64,000 bases of DNA. It comes from Hydractinia symbiolongicarpus. Its lineage: Eukaryota; Cnidaria; Hydrozoa; Anthoathecata; Hydractiniidae. This document shows positions 1 to 12,500 of this stretch, piece after piece. Position numbers and translations under genes: made by a program. Where the stretch lies: contig NC_079880.1 in NCBI RefSeq assembly GCF_029227915.1, forward strand, positions 29,197,501-29,261,500, read 5' to 3'. A model generated the notes under the pieces. That model saw only the letters and a list, made by a program, of their open reading frames with translations. It was not told where the DNA came from and did not search any database. The stretch's first letter is position 1; the number at the start of each line of letters is the position of its first letter.

Positions 1-1289
1 AACTACAAATCTTATGCGTTTTAGTGGTGCAAAAATAATTTAAAAAATCGTTCTGGAAATGAGTTTACTCCCTTGGTACTTTCTTTGTATACTTTTGATT
101 ATACGGGCCCCAGTCCGGGGTTTACGGGAAATGGCGGGTTTTCGTTTGCCGGCGATTAAACTTCTTTTATTCAGCGTCTCATCAAAAATGAAAACATTTT
201 TGAAAACTACAAGTCTCATGCGTTTTAGTGGTGAAAAGATAATTTGAAAAATCGTTCAGGAAATGAGTTTACACCCTGGGTACTTTCTTTGTATACTTTT
301 GACTATACGGGCCAAGCCCGGATTTACGGGAAATCGCGGGTTTTCGTTTGCCGGCGATTAAACTTCTTTTATTCAGCGTCTCATCAAAAATGAAAACATT
401 TTTGAAAACTACAAGTCTCATGCGTTTTAGTGGTGAGAAGATAATTTGAAAAATCGTTCGGGAAATGAGTTTACACCCTGGGTACTTTCTTTGTATACTT
501 TTGACTATACGGGCCAAGCCCGGGATTTACGGGAAATCGCGGGTTTTCGTTTGCTGGCGATGAAACTTCTTTTATTCAGCGTCTCATCAAAAATGAAAAC
601 ATTTTTGAAAACTACAAGTCTTATGCGTTTTAGTGGTGCAAAAATAATTTAAAAAATCGTTCTGGAAATAAGTTTACTCCCTTGGTACTTTCTTTGTATA
701 CTTTTTATTATACGGGCCCCAGTCCGGGGTTTACGGGAAATGGCGGGTTTTCGTTTGCCGGCGATTAAACTTCTTTTATTCAGCGTCTCATCAAAAATGA
801 AAACATTTTTGAAAACTACAAGTCTCATGCGTTTTAGTGGTGAAAAAATAATTTAAAAAATCGTTCTGGAAATGAGTTTACTCACAGGGTACTTTCTTTG
901 TATACATTCGACTATACGGGCCAAGCCCGGGATTTATGGAAAATCGCGGTTTTTCGTTTGCCGGCGATTAAACCTCTTTCATTAAGCGTCTCATCAAAAA
1001 TGAAAACATTTTTGAAAACTACAAGTCTCATGCGTTTTAGTTGTGAAATAATAATTTAAAAAATCGTTTGGGAAATGAGTTTACTCCCTGGATACTTTCT
1101 TTGTATACTTTTGACTATACGGGCCGAGTCCGGGATTCATGATAAATCGCAGGTTTTCGTTTGCCGGCGATTAAACTTCTTTTATTCAGCGTCTCATCAA
1201 AAATGAAAACATTTTTGAAAACTACAAGTCTCATGCGTTTTAGTGGTGAAAAAATAATTTAAAAAATCGTTCTGGAAATGAGTTTACTC

Positions 1290-2992
1290 ACAGGGTACTT
1301 TTTTTGTATACATTCGACTATACGGGCCAAGCCCGGAATTTATGGAAAATCGCGGGTTTTCGTTTGCCGGCGATTAAACCTCTTTCATTAAGCGTCTCAT
1401 CAAAAATGAAAACATTTTTGAAAACTACAAGTCTCATGCGTTTCAGTGGTGAAAAAAAAATTTAAAAAATCGTTCGGGAAATGAGTTTACTCCCTGGGTA
1501 CTTTCTTTGTATACATTCGACTACACGGGCCAAGCCCGGGATTTAGGGGAAATCGCTGGTTTTCGTTTGCCGGCGATTAAACCTCTTTTATTAAACGTCT
1601 CATCAAAAATGAAAACATTTTTGAAAACTACAAGTCTCATGCGTTTTAGTGGTGAAAAAATAATTTAAAAAATCGTTCGGAAAATGAGTTTACTCCCTGG
1701 GTACTTTCTTTGCATACTTTTGACTTTACAGGCCGAGTCCGGAATTTACGGGAAATCGAGGGTTTTCGTTTGATTTAAAAAATTGTTTAAAAAAACGTTT
1801 GGAAAATGAGTTTACTCCCTGGGTACTTTCTTTGTATACTTTTGACTATACGAGCCGAGTCCGGGATTTACGGGAAATCGCGGGCTTTCGTTTGCCGGCG
1901 ATTAAACGTCTTTTATTCGGTGTCTCATCAAAAATGAAAACATTTTTGAAAACTACAAGTCTAATGCGTTTTAATGGTGAAAAGATAATTTAAAAAATCG
2001 TTCGGGAAATGAGTTTACTTCCTGGGTACTTTCTTTGTATACTTTTAATTATACGGGCCGAGTCCGGGATTCATGATAAATTGCTGGTTTTCGTTTGCCG
2101 GCGATTAAACCTCTTTCATTAAGCGTCTCATCAAAAATGAAAACATTTTTGAAAACTACAAGTCTCATGCGTTTTAGTGGTGAAATAATATTTTAAAAAA
2201 TCGTTTGGGAAATGAGTTTACTCCCTGGGTACTTTCTTTGTATACATTCGACTATACGGGCCAAGCCCGGGATTTATGGAAAATCGCGGGTTTTCGTTTG
2301 CCGGCGATTAAACCTCTTTCATTAAGCGTGTCATCAAAAATGAAAACATTTTTGAAAACTACAAGTCTCATGCGTTTCAGTGGTGAAAAAAAAATTTAAA
2401 AAATCCTTCGGGAAATGAGTTTACTCCCTGGGTACTTTCTTTGTATACATTCGACTACACGGGCCAAGCCCGGGATTTAGGGGAAATCGCTGGTTTTCGT
2501 TTGCCGGCGATTAAACCTCTTTTATTAAACGTCTCATCAAAAATGAAAACATTTTTGAAAACTACAAGTCTCATGCGTTTTAGTGGTGAAAAAATAATTT
2601 AAAAAATCGTTCGGAAAATGAGTTTACTCCCTGGGTACTTTCTTTGCATACTTTTGACTTTACAGGCCGAGTCCGGAATTTACGGGAAATCGAGGGTTTT
2701 CGTTTGATTTAAAAAATCGTTTAAAAAAACGTTCGGAAAATGAGTTTACTCCCTGGGTACTTTCTTTGTATACTTTTGACTATACGAGCCGAGTCCGGGA
2801 TTTACGGGAAATCGCGGATTTTCGTTTGCCGGCGATTAAACGTCTTTTATTCGGTGTCTCATCAAAAATGAAAACATTTTTGAAAACTACAAGTCTCATG
2901 CGTTTTAATGGTGAAAAGATAATTTAAAAAATCGTTCGGGAAATGAGTTTACTCCCTGGGTACTTTCTTTGTATACTTTTAATTATACGGGC
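1290..2992 (+). repeat. 934-bp higher-order repeat, about 1.8 copies
   Basis: 1290-2058 closely matches 2224-2992 at an offset of 934 bp (four full monomers plus one 122-bp copy). Both copies contain the TTTATGGAAAAT, TTAGGGGAAATCGCTGG, truncated and TTCGGTGTCTC monomers in the same order. Parts of the cassette recur near 4.5-5.1 kb and 6.27-6.9 kb. Confidence 0.8.
1684..1805 (+). repeat. Truncated 122-bp monomer, left-array version
   Basis: After GTTTTCGTTTG the copy skips about 93 bp of the normal monomer, including dyad 3, and rejoins at ATTTAAAAAATCG. An extra 12-bp A-rich unit, TTTAAAAAAACG, follows. The net length is 122 bp, measured from one ATGAGTTTAC to the next. The same junction recurs at 2618, 4769 and 6512 in this array, all with TTTACAGGCC and AATCGAGGG. 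This points to one founding deletion followed by amplification. The copy is always preceded by the TTAGGGGAAATCGCTGG class. Confidence 0.92.
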
Positions 2993-3985
2993 CAAGTCCG
3001 GGATTTACGGGAAATGCCGGGTTTTCGTTTGCCGGCGATTAAACTTCTTTTATTCAGTGTCTCATCAAAAATGAAAACATTTTTGAAAACTACAAGTCTC
3101 ATGCGTTTTAATGGTGAAAAGATAATTTAAAAAATCGTTCTGGAATTGAGTTTACTCACAGGGTACTTTCCTTGTATACATTCGACTATACGGGCCAAGC
3201 CCGGGATTTAGGGGAAATCGCTGGTTTTCGTTTGCCGGCGATTAAACCTCTTTCATTAAGCGTCTCATCAAAAATGAAAACATTTTTGAAAACTACAAGT
3301 CTCATGCGTTTTAGTTGTGAAATAATAATTTAAAAAATCGTTTGGGAAATAAGTTTACTCCCTGGGTACTTTCTTTGTATACTTTTGACTATACGGGCCG
3401 AGTCCTGGATTCATGATAAATCGCTGGTTTTCGTTTGCCGGCGATTAAACCTCTTTCATTAAGCGTCTCATCAAAAATAAAACATTTTTGAAAACTACAA
3501 GTCTCATGCGTTTTAGTGGTGAAAAGATAATTTGAAAAATCGTTCGGGAAATGAGTTTACACCCTGGGTACTTTCTTTGTATACTTTTGACTATACGGTC
3601 CGAGTCCGGGATTCATGGGAAATCGCAGGTTTTCGTTTGCTGGCGAATAAACTTCTTTTATTCAGCGTCTCATCAAAAATGAAAACATTTTTGAAAACTA
3701 CAAGTCTTATGCGTTTTAGTGGTGCAAAAATAATTTAAAAAATCGTTCTGGAAATGAGTTTACTCCCTTGGTACTTTCTTTGTATACTTTTGATTATACG
3801 GGCCCCAGTCCGGGGTTTACGGGAAATGGCGGGTTTTCGTTTGCCGGCGATTAAACTTCTTTTATTCAGCGTCTCATCAAAAATGAAAACATTTTTGAAA
3901 ACTACAAGTCTCATGCGTTTTAGTGGTGAAAAGATAATTTGAAAAATCGTTCGGGAAATGAGTTTCCACCCTGGGTACTTTCTTT

Positions 3986-4015
3986 GTATACTTTTGACTA
4001 TACGGGCCAAGCCCG
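3986..4015. repeat. Satellite dyads 1 and 2, adjacent inverted repeats
   Basis: GTATA and TATAC are separated by 8 nt and are followed immediately by CGGGC-CAA-GCCCG, a 5-bp GC stem with a 3-nt loop; the two dyads share the C at 4003. In other classes the second dyad reads CGGGC-CGA-GTCCG (one G-T wobble in the stem) or CGGG-TTGAGT-CCCG (for example near 24434). Pairing therefore tends to be retained although the bases change. Confidence 0.65.
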
Positions 4016-4079
4016 GGATTTACGGAAAATCGCGGGTTTTCGTTTGCCGGCGATTAAACTTCTTTTATTCAGCGTCTCA

Positions 4080-4101
4080 TCAAAAATGAAAACATTTTTG
4101 A
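4080..4101. repeat. Satellite dyad 3: 9-bp perfect hairpin arms
   Basis: Arms TCAAAAATG and CATTTTTGA flank an AAAA loop, a perfect 9-bp inverted repeat. The same element is present in most full monomers (for example starting at 186). The AAGTTTGAAGAC class (for example near 13250, 30147 and 35220) destroys the right arm. The CATTTCTGAAAAC and CATTTTTAAAAAC classes weaken it. The role is unknown. Dyad symmetry able to form cruciforms is a recurring property of centromeric satellites in several animals. Confidence 0.75.
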
Positions 4102-7100
4102 AAACTACAAGTCTTATGCGTTTTAGTGGTGAAAAAATAATTTGAAAAATCGTTCGGGAAATGAGTTTACACCCTGGGTACTTTCTTTATATACTTTTGA
4201 CTATACGGGCCAAGCCCGGGATTTACGGGAAATCGCGGGTTTTCGTTTGCTGGCGATTAAACTTCTTTTATTCAGCGTCTCATCAAAAATGAAAACATTT
4301 TTGAAAACTACAAGTCTTATGCGTTTTAGTGGTGCAAAAATAATTTAAAAAATCGTTCTGGAAATGAGTTTACTCCCTTGGTACTTTCTTTGTATACTTT
4401 TGATTATACGGGCCCCAGTCCGGGGTTTATGGAAAATCGCGGGTTTTCGTTTGCCGGCGATTAAACCTCTTTCATTAAGCGTCTCATCAAAAATGAAAAC
4501 ATTTTTGAAAACTACAAGTCTCATGCGTTTCAGTGGTGAAAAAAAATTTAAAAAATCGTTCGGGAAATGAGTTTACTCCCTGGGTACTTTCTTTGTATAC
4601 ATTCGACTACACGGGCCAAGCCCGGGATTTAGGGGAAATCGCTGGTTTTCCTTTGCCGGCGATTAAACCTCTTTATTAAACGTCTCATCAAAAATGAAAA
4701 CATTTTTGAAAACTACAAGTCTCATGCGTTTTAGTGGTGAAAAAATAATTTAAAAAATCGTTCGGAAAATGAGTTTACTCCCTGGGTACTTTCTTTGCAT
4801 ACTTTTGACTTTACAGGCCGAGTCCGGAATTTACGGGAAATCGAGGGTTTTCGTTTGATTTAAAAAATCGTTTAAAAAAACGTTCGGAAAATGAGTTTAC
4901 TCCCTGGGTACTTTCTTTGTATACTTTTGACTATACGGGCCGAGTCCGGGATTTACGGGAAATCGCGGGTTTTCGTTTGCCGGCGATTAAACGTCTTTTA
5001 TTCGGTGTCTCATCAAAAATGAAAACATTTTTGAAAACTACAAGTCTCATGCGTTTTAATGGTGAAAAGATAATTTAAAAAATCGTTCGGGAAATGAGTT
5101 TACTCCCTGGGTACTTTCTTTGTATACTTTTAATTATACGGGCCAAGTCCGGGATTTACGGGAAATGCCGGGTTTTCGTTTGCCGGCGATTAAACTTCTT
5201 TTATTCGGTGTCTCATCAAAAATGAAAACATTTTTGAAAACTACAAGTCTCATGCGTTTTAATGGTGAAAAGATAAATTAAAAAATCGTTCGGGAAGTGA
5301 GTTTACTCCCTGGGTGCTATTTTTGTATACTTTTGACTATACGGGCCAAGCCCGGGATGTACGGGAAATTGCGGGTTTTCCTTTGCCGGCGATTATGCCA
5401 CTTTTATTAAGCCTCTCAAAATGAAAGCATTTCTGAAAACTACAAGTCTCATGCGTTTTAGTGATGAAAAAATAATTTAAAAAATCGTTCGGGAAATGAG
5501 TTTACTCACAGGGTACTTTCCTTGTATACATTCGACTATACGGGCCAAGCCCGGGATTTAGGGGAAATCGCTGGTTTTCGTTTGCCGGCGATTAAACCTC
5601 TTTCATTAAGCGTCTCATCAAAAATGAAAACATTTTTGAAAACTACAAGTCTCATGCGTTTTAGTGGTGAAAAAATAATTTAAAAAATCGTTCGTGAAAT
5701 GAGTTTACTCCCTTGGTACTTTCTTTGTATACTTTTGATTATACGGCCCCCAGTCCGTGGTTTACGGGTAATGGCGGGTTTTCGTTTGCCGGCGATTAAA
5801 CTTTCTTTTATTCAGCGTCTCATCAAAAATGAAAACATTTTTGAAAACTACAAGTCTCATGCGTTTTAGTGGTGAAAAGATAATTTGAAAAATCGTTCGG
5901 GAAATGAGTTTACACCCTGGGTACTTTCTTTGTATACTTTTGACTTTACAGGCCGAGTCTGGAGTTTACGGGAAATCGCAGGTTTTCGTTTGCCGGCGTT
6001 TAAACTTCTTTTATTTAGCGTCTGAGCAAAAATGAAAACAAGTTTGAAGACTACAAGTCTCAAGCGTTATAGTGGTGAAAAAATAATTTAAAAAATCGTT
6101 CGGGAAATGAGTTTACTCCCTGTGTACTTTCTTTGTATACTTTTGACTATACGGGCCAAGCCCGGGATTTACGGGAAATCGCGGGTTTTCGTTTGCCGGC
6201 GATTAAACTTCTTTTATTCAGCGTCTCATCAAAAATGAAAACATTTTTGAAAACTACAAGTCTTATGCGTTTTAGTGGTGAAAAAAAATTTAAAAAATCG
6301 TTCGGGAAATGAGTTTACTCCCTGGGTACTTTCTTTGTATACATTCGACTACACGGGCCAAGCCCGGGATTTAGGGGAAATCGCTGGTTTTCGTTTGCCG
6401 GCGATTAAACCTCTTTTATTAAACGTCTCATCAAAAATGAAAACATTTTTGAAAACTACAAGTCTCATGCGTTTTAGTGGTGAAAAAATAATTTAAAAAA
6501 TCGTTCGGAAAATGAGTTTACTCCCTGGGTACTTTCTTTGCATACTTTTGACTTTACAGGCCGAGTCCGGAATTTACGGGAAATCGAGGGTTTTCGTTTG
6601 ATTTAAAAAATCGTTTAAAAAAACGTTCGGAAAATGAGTTTACTCCCTGGGTACTTTCTTTGTATACTTTTGACTATACGGGCCGAGTCCGGGATTTACG
6701 GGAAATCGCGGGTTTTCGTTTGCCGGCGATTAAACGTCTTTTATTCGGTGTCTCATCAAAAATGAAAACATTTTTGAAAACTACAAGTCTCATGCGTTTT
6801 AATGGTGAAAAGATAATTTAAAAAATCGTTCGGGAAATGAGTTTACTCCCTGGGTACTTTCTTTGTATACTTTTAATTATACGGGCCAAGTCCGGGATTT
6901 ACGGGAAATGCCGGGTTTTCGTTTGCCGGCGATTAAACTTCTTTTATTCGGTGTCTCATCAAAAATGAAAACATTTTTGAAAACTACAAGTCTCATGCGT
7001 TTTAATGGTGAAAAGATAATTTAAAAAATCGTTCGGGAAGTGAGTTTACTCCCTGGGTGCTATCTTTGTATACTTTTGACTATACGGGCCAAGCCCGGGA

Positions 7101-7854
7101 TGTACGGGAAATTGCGGGTTTTCCTTTGCCGGCGATTATACCACTTTTATTAAGCCTCTCAAAATGAAAACATTTCTGAAAACTAAAAGTCTCATGCGTT
7201 TTAGTGATGAAAAAATAATTTAAAAAATCGTTCGGGAAATGAGTTTACTCACAGGGTACTTTCCTTGTATACATTCGACTATACGGGCCAAGCCCGGGAT
7301 TTAGGGGAAATCGCTGGTTTTCGTTTGCCGGCGATTAAACCTCTTTCATTAAGCGTCTCATCAAAAATGAAAACATTTTTGAAAACTACAAGTCTCATGC
7401 GTTTTAGTTGTGAAATAATAATTTAAAAAATCGTTTGGGAAATGAGTTTACTCCCTGGGTACTTTCTTTGTATACTTTTGACTATACGGGCCGAGTCCGG
7501 GATTCATGATAAATCGCAGGTTTCCGTTTGCCGGCGAATAAACTTCTTTTAGTCAGCGTCTCATCAAAAATGAAAACATTTTTTAAAACTACAAGTTTTA
7601 TGCGTTTTAGTGGTGAAAAAATAATTTAAAAAAGCGTTCTGGAAGTGAGTTTACTCACAGGGTACTTTCCTTGTATACATTCGACTATACGGGCCAAGCC
7701 CGGGATTTAGGGGAAATCGCTGGTTTTCGTTTGCCGGCGATTAAACCTCTTTCATTAAGCGTCTCATCAAAAATGAAAACATTTTTGAAAACTACAAGTC
7801 TCATGCGTTTTAGTTGTGAAATAATAATTTAAGAAATCGTTTGGGAAATGAGTT

Positions 7855-10835
7855 TACTCCCTGGGTACTTTCTTTGTATACTTTTGACTATACGGGCCGA
7901 GTCCGGGATTCATGATAAATCGCAGGTTTTCGTTTGCCGGCGATTAAACTTCTTTTATTCAGCGTCTCATCAAAAATGAAAACATTTTTGAAAACTACAA
8001 GTTTTATGCGTTATAGTGGTGAAAAAATAACTTAAAAAATCGTTCTGGAAGTGAGTTTACTCACAGGGTACATTCTTTGTATACATTCGACTATACGGGC
8101 CAAGCCTGGGATTTACGGGAAATCGCGGGTTTTCGTTTGCCGGCGATTAAACCTCTTTCATTAAGCGTCTCATCAAAAATGAAAACATTTTTGAAAACTA
8201 CAAGTCTCATGCGTTTTAGTGGTGGAATAATAATTTAAAAAATCGTTTGGGAAATGAGTTAACTCCCTGGGTACTTTCTTTGTATACTTTTGACTATACG
8301 GGCCGAGTCCGGGATTCATGGGAAATCGCAGGTTTTCGTTTGCCGGCGATTAAACTTCTTTTATTAAGCGTCATATCAAAAATAAAAACATTTTTGAAAA
8401 CTACAAGTTTTATGCGTTTTAGTGGTGAAAAAATAACTTAAAAAATCGTTCTGGAAGTGAGTTTACTCACAGGGTACTTTCTTTGTATACATTCGACTAT
8501 ACGGGCCAAGCCCGGGATTTACGGAAAATCGCGGGTTTTCGTTTGCCGGCGATTAAACCTCTTTCATTAAGCGTCTCATCAAAAATGAAAACATTTTTGA
8601 AAACTACAAGTCTCATGCGTTTTAGTGGTGAAAAAAAAATTTAAAAAATCGTTCGGGAAATGAGTTTACTCCCTGGGTACTTTCTTTGTATACATTCGAC
8701 TATACGGGCCGAGTCCGGGATTTACGGGAAATCGCAGGTTTTCGTTTGCCGGCGATTAAACTTCTTTTATTCAGCGTCTCATCAAAAATAAAACATTTTT
8801 GAAAACTACAAGTCTCATGCGTTTTAGTGGTGAAAAAATAATTTAAAAAATCGTTCGTGAAATGAGTTTACTACCTTGGTAATTTCTTTGTATACTTTTG
8901 ATTATTCGGGCCAAGCCCGGGATTTACGGGAAATTGCGGGTTTTCGTTTGCCGGCGATTAAACCTCTTTCATTAAGCGTCTCATCAAAAATGAAAACATT
9001 TTTAAAAACTACAAGTCTCATGCGTTTTAGTGGTGAAAAAATAACTTAAAAAATCGTTCTGGAAGTGAGTTTACTCACAGGGTACTTTCTTTGTATACAT
9101 TCGACTATACGGGCCAAGCCCGGGATTTACGGGAAATCGCGGGTTTTTGTTTGCCGGCGATTAAACCTCTTTCATTAAGCGTCTCATCAAAAATGAAAAC
9201 ATTTTTGAAAACAACAAGTCTCATGCGTTTTAGTGGTGAAAAAAAAAATTAAAAAATCGTTCAAGAAATGAGTTTACTCCCTGGGTACTTTCTTTGTATA
9301 CTTTTGACTATACGGGCCGAGTCCGGGATTCATGATAAATCGCAGGTTTTCGTTTGCCGGCGATTAAACTTCTTTTATTCAGCGTCTCATCAAAAATGAA
9401 AACATTTTTGAAAACTACAAGTTTTATGCGTTTTAGTGGTGAAAAAATAACTTAAAAAATCGTTCTGGAAGTGAGTTTACTCACAGGGTACATTCTTTGT
9501 ATACATTCGACTATACGGGCCAAGCCTGGGTTTTACGGGAAATCGCGGGTTTTCGTTTGCCGGCGATTAAACCTCTTTCATTAAGCGTCTCATCAAAAAT
9601 GAAAACATTTTTGAAAACTACAAGTCTCATGCGTTTTAGTGGTGGAATAATAATTTAAAAAATCGTTTGGGAAATGAGTTAACTCCCTGGGTACTTTCTT
9701 TGTATACTTTTGACTATACGGGCCGAGTCCGGGATTCATGGGAAATCGCAGGTTTTCGTTTGCCGGCGATTAAACTTCTTTTATTAAGCGTCTCATCAAA
9801 AATAAAAACATTTTTGAAAACTACAAGTTTTATGCGTTTTAGTGGTGAAAAAATAACTTAAAAAATCGTTCTGGAAGTGAGTTTACTCACAGGGTACTTT
9901 CTTTGTATACATTCGACTATACGGGCCAAGCCCGGGATTTACGGAAAATCGCGGGTTTTCGTTTGCCGGCGATTAAACCTCTTTCATTAAGCGTCTCATC
10001 AAAAATGAAAACATTTTTGAAAACTACAAGTCTGATGCGTTTTAGTGGTGAAAAAAAAATTTAAAAAATCGTTCGGGAAATGAGTTTACTCCCTGGGTAC
10101 TTTCTTTGTATACATTCGACTATACGGGCCGAGTCCGGGATTTACGGGAAATCGCAGGTTTTCGTTTGCCGGCGATTAAACTTCTTTTATTCAGCGTCTC
10201 ATCAAAAATAAAACATTTTTGAAAACTACAAGTCTCATGCGTTTTAGTGGTGATAAAATAATTTAAAAAATCGTTCGTGAAATGAGTTTACTACCTTGGT
10301 AATTTCTTTGTATACTTTTGATTATACGGGCCAAGCCCGGGATTTACGGGAAATCGCGGGTTTTCGTTTGCCGGCGATTAAACCTCTTTCATTAAGCGTC
10401 TCATCAAAAATGAAAACATTTTTAAAAACTACAAGTCTCATGCGTTTTAGTGGTGAAAAAATAACTTAAAAAATCGTTCTGGAAGTGAGTTTACTCACAG
10501 GGTACTTTCTTTGTATACATTCGACTATACGGGCCAAGCCCGGGATTTACGGGAAATCGCGGGTTTTTGTTTGCCGGCGATTAAACCTCTTTCATTAAGC
10601 GTCTCATCAAAAATGAAAACATTTTTGAAAACTACAAGTCTCATGCGTTTTAGTGGTGAAAAAAAAAATTAAAAAATCGTTCAAGAAATGAGTTTACTCC
10701 CTGGGTACTTTCTTTGTATACTTTTGACTATACGGGCCGAGTCCGGGATTCATGATAAATCGCAGGTTTTCGTTTGCCGGCGATTAAACTTCTTTTATTC
10801 AGCGTCTCATCAAAAATGAAAACATTTTTGAAAAC
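7855..10835 (+). repeat. 1420-bp higher-order repeat (7 monomers), two copies plus a partial
   Basis: 7855-9415 matches 9275-10835 at an offset of 1420 bp. Shared private markers include GGTACATTCTTTG, GAGTTAACTCC, AGTGGTGGAATAATAATTT and GTTCAAGAAATG. Only scattered single-base differences were seen, for example GGGATTTACGG versus GGGTTTTACGG near 9530. Confidence 0.85.
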
Positions 10836-12359
10836 TAAAAGTCTCATGCATTTTAGTGGTGAAAAAATAACTTAAAAAATCGTTCTGGAAGTGAGTTTAC
10901 TCACAGGGTACTTTCTTTGTATTTATTCGACTATACGGGCCGAGTCTGGGATTTACGGGAAAACGCAAGTTTTTGTTTGCCGGCGATTAAACTTCTTTTA
11001 TTCAGCGTCTCATCAAAAATGAAAACATTTTTGAAAATTACAAGTCTCATGCGTTTTAGTGGTGAAAAAATAATTTAAAAAATCGTTCGTGAAATGAGTT
11101 TACTCCCTTGGTACTTTGTTTGTATACTTTTGATTATACGGGCCAAGACCGGGATTTACGGGAAATCGCGGGTTTTCGTTTGCCGGCGATTAAACCTCTT
11201 TCATTAAGCGTCTCATCAAAAATGAAAACATTTTTGAAAACCACAAGTCTCATGCGTTTTAGTGGTGAAAAAAAAATTTAAAAAATCGTTCGGGAAATGA
11301 GTTTACTCCCTGGGTACTTTCTTTGTATACTTTTGACTATACGGGCCGAGTCCGGGATTTACGGGAAGTCGCGGGTTTTCGTTTGCCGGCGATTAAACTT
11401 CTTTTATTCAGCGTCTCATCAAAAATGAAAACATTTTTGAAAACTACAAGTCTCATGGGCTTTAGTGGTGAAATATTAATTTAAAAAATCGTTCGGGTAA
11501 TGCGTTTACACCCTGGGTACTTTCTTTGTATACTTTTGACTATACGGGCTGAGTCCGGGATTTACGGGAAATCGCGGGTTTTCGTTTGCCGGCAATTAAA
11601 CCTCTTTCATTAAGTGTCTCATCAAAAATGAAAACATTTTTAAAAACTACAAGTCCCATGCGTTTTAGTGGTGAAAAAAAAAATTTAAAAAATCGTTCGG
11701 GAAATGAGTTTACTCCCTGGGTACTTTCTTTGTATACTTTTGACTGTACGGCCGAGTCCGGGATTTACGGGAAGTCGCAGGTTTTCGTTTGCCGGCGATT
11801 AAACTTCTTTTATTCAGCGTCTCATCAAAAATGAAAACATTTTTAAAAACTACAAGTCTCATGGGCTTTAGAGGTGAAATATTAATTTAAAAAATCGACC
11901 GGGAATTGAGTTTACTCCCTGGGTACTTTCTTTGTATACTTTTGACTATACGGGCTGAGTCCGGGATTTACGGGAAATCGCGAATTTTCGTTTGCCAGGG
12001 ATTAAACCTCTTTCATTAAGCGTCTCATCAAAAATGAAAACATTTTTGAAAACTACAAGTCTCATGCGTTTTAGTGGTGAAAAAATAATTTAAAAAAATC
12101 GTTTGTGAAATGAGTTTACTCCCTTGGTACTTTCTTTGTATACTTTTGTTTATACGGGCCCCAGTCCGGGGTTTACGGGAAATGGCGGGTTTTCGTTTGC
12201 CGGCGATTAAACTTCTTTTATTCAGCGTCTCATCAAAAATGAAAACATTTTTGAAAATTACAAGTCTCATGCGTTTTAGTGGTGAAAAAATAATTTAAAA
12301 AATCGTTCGTGAAATGCGTTTACTCCCTTGGTACTTTCTTTGTATACTTTCGATTATAC

Positions 12360-12500
12360 GGGCCAAGCCCGGGATTTACGGGAAATCGCGGGTTTTCGTT
12401 TGCCGGCGATTAAACCTCTTTCATTAAGCGTCTCATCAAAAATGAAAACTACAAGTCTCATGCGTTTTAGTGGTGAAAAAAAAATTTAAAAAATCGTTCG
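12360..12500 (+). repeat. Monomer with a 12-bp deletion between direct repeats
   Basis: Around 12449 the sequence reads ATGAAAACTACAAG where other monomers have a second GAAAAC 12 bp further on. The loss fits slippage between the two GAAAAC repeats. It removes the right arm of dyad 3. Confidence 0.8.

Larger units (their letters stand above)
3939..4141 (+). repeat. Representative full-length satellite monomer (203 bp)
   Basis: Chosen as a reference copy. In order it shows an A-rich boundary with ATCGTTCGGG; the variable site before GGGTAC; dyad 1 GTATA/TATAC (3986-3990 and 3999-4003); dyad 2 CGGGC/GCCCG (4003-4007 and 4011-4015); a near-invariant core from GTTTTCG through GCCGGC to ATTAAAC (4036-4059); the class-specific CTTCTTTTATTCAG segment; dyad 3 with 9-bp arms (4080-4088 and 4093-4101); and the AAGTCT(C/T)ATGCG block. 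By hand count a typical monomer has about 12 CpGs. The length is close to a metazoan nucleosome repeat. Confidence 0.9.

Noticed and set aside
3939-4141. CENP-B box (TTCGNNNNANNCGGG) in the monomer
   Set aside because: The closest candidates, TTCGTTTGCCGGCGA and TTCGGGAAATGAG, fail at required positions, and the reverse strand also fails.
4142-4348. Pol III A/B boxes that might make the monomer a SINE or tRNA-derived repeat
   Set aside because: GTTCGGGAA only superficially resembles a B box. No correctly spaced A box or tRNA fold is present.
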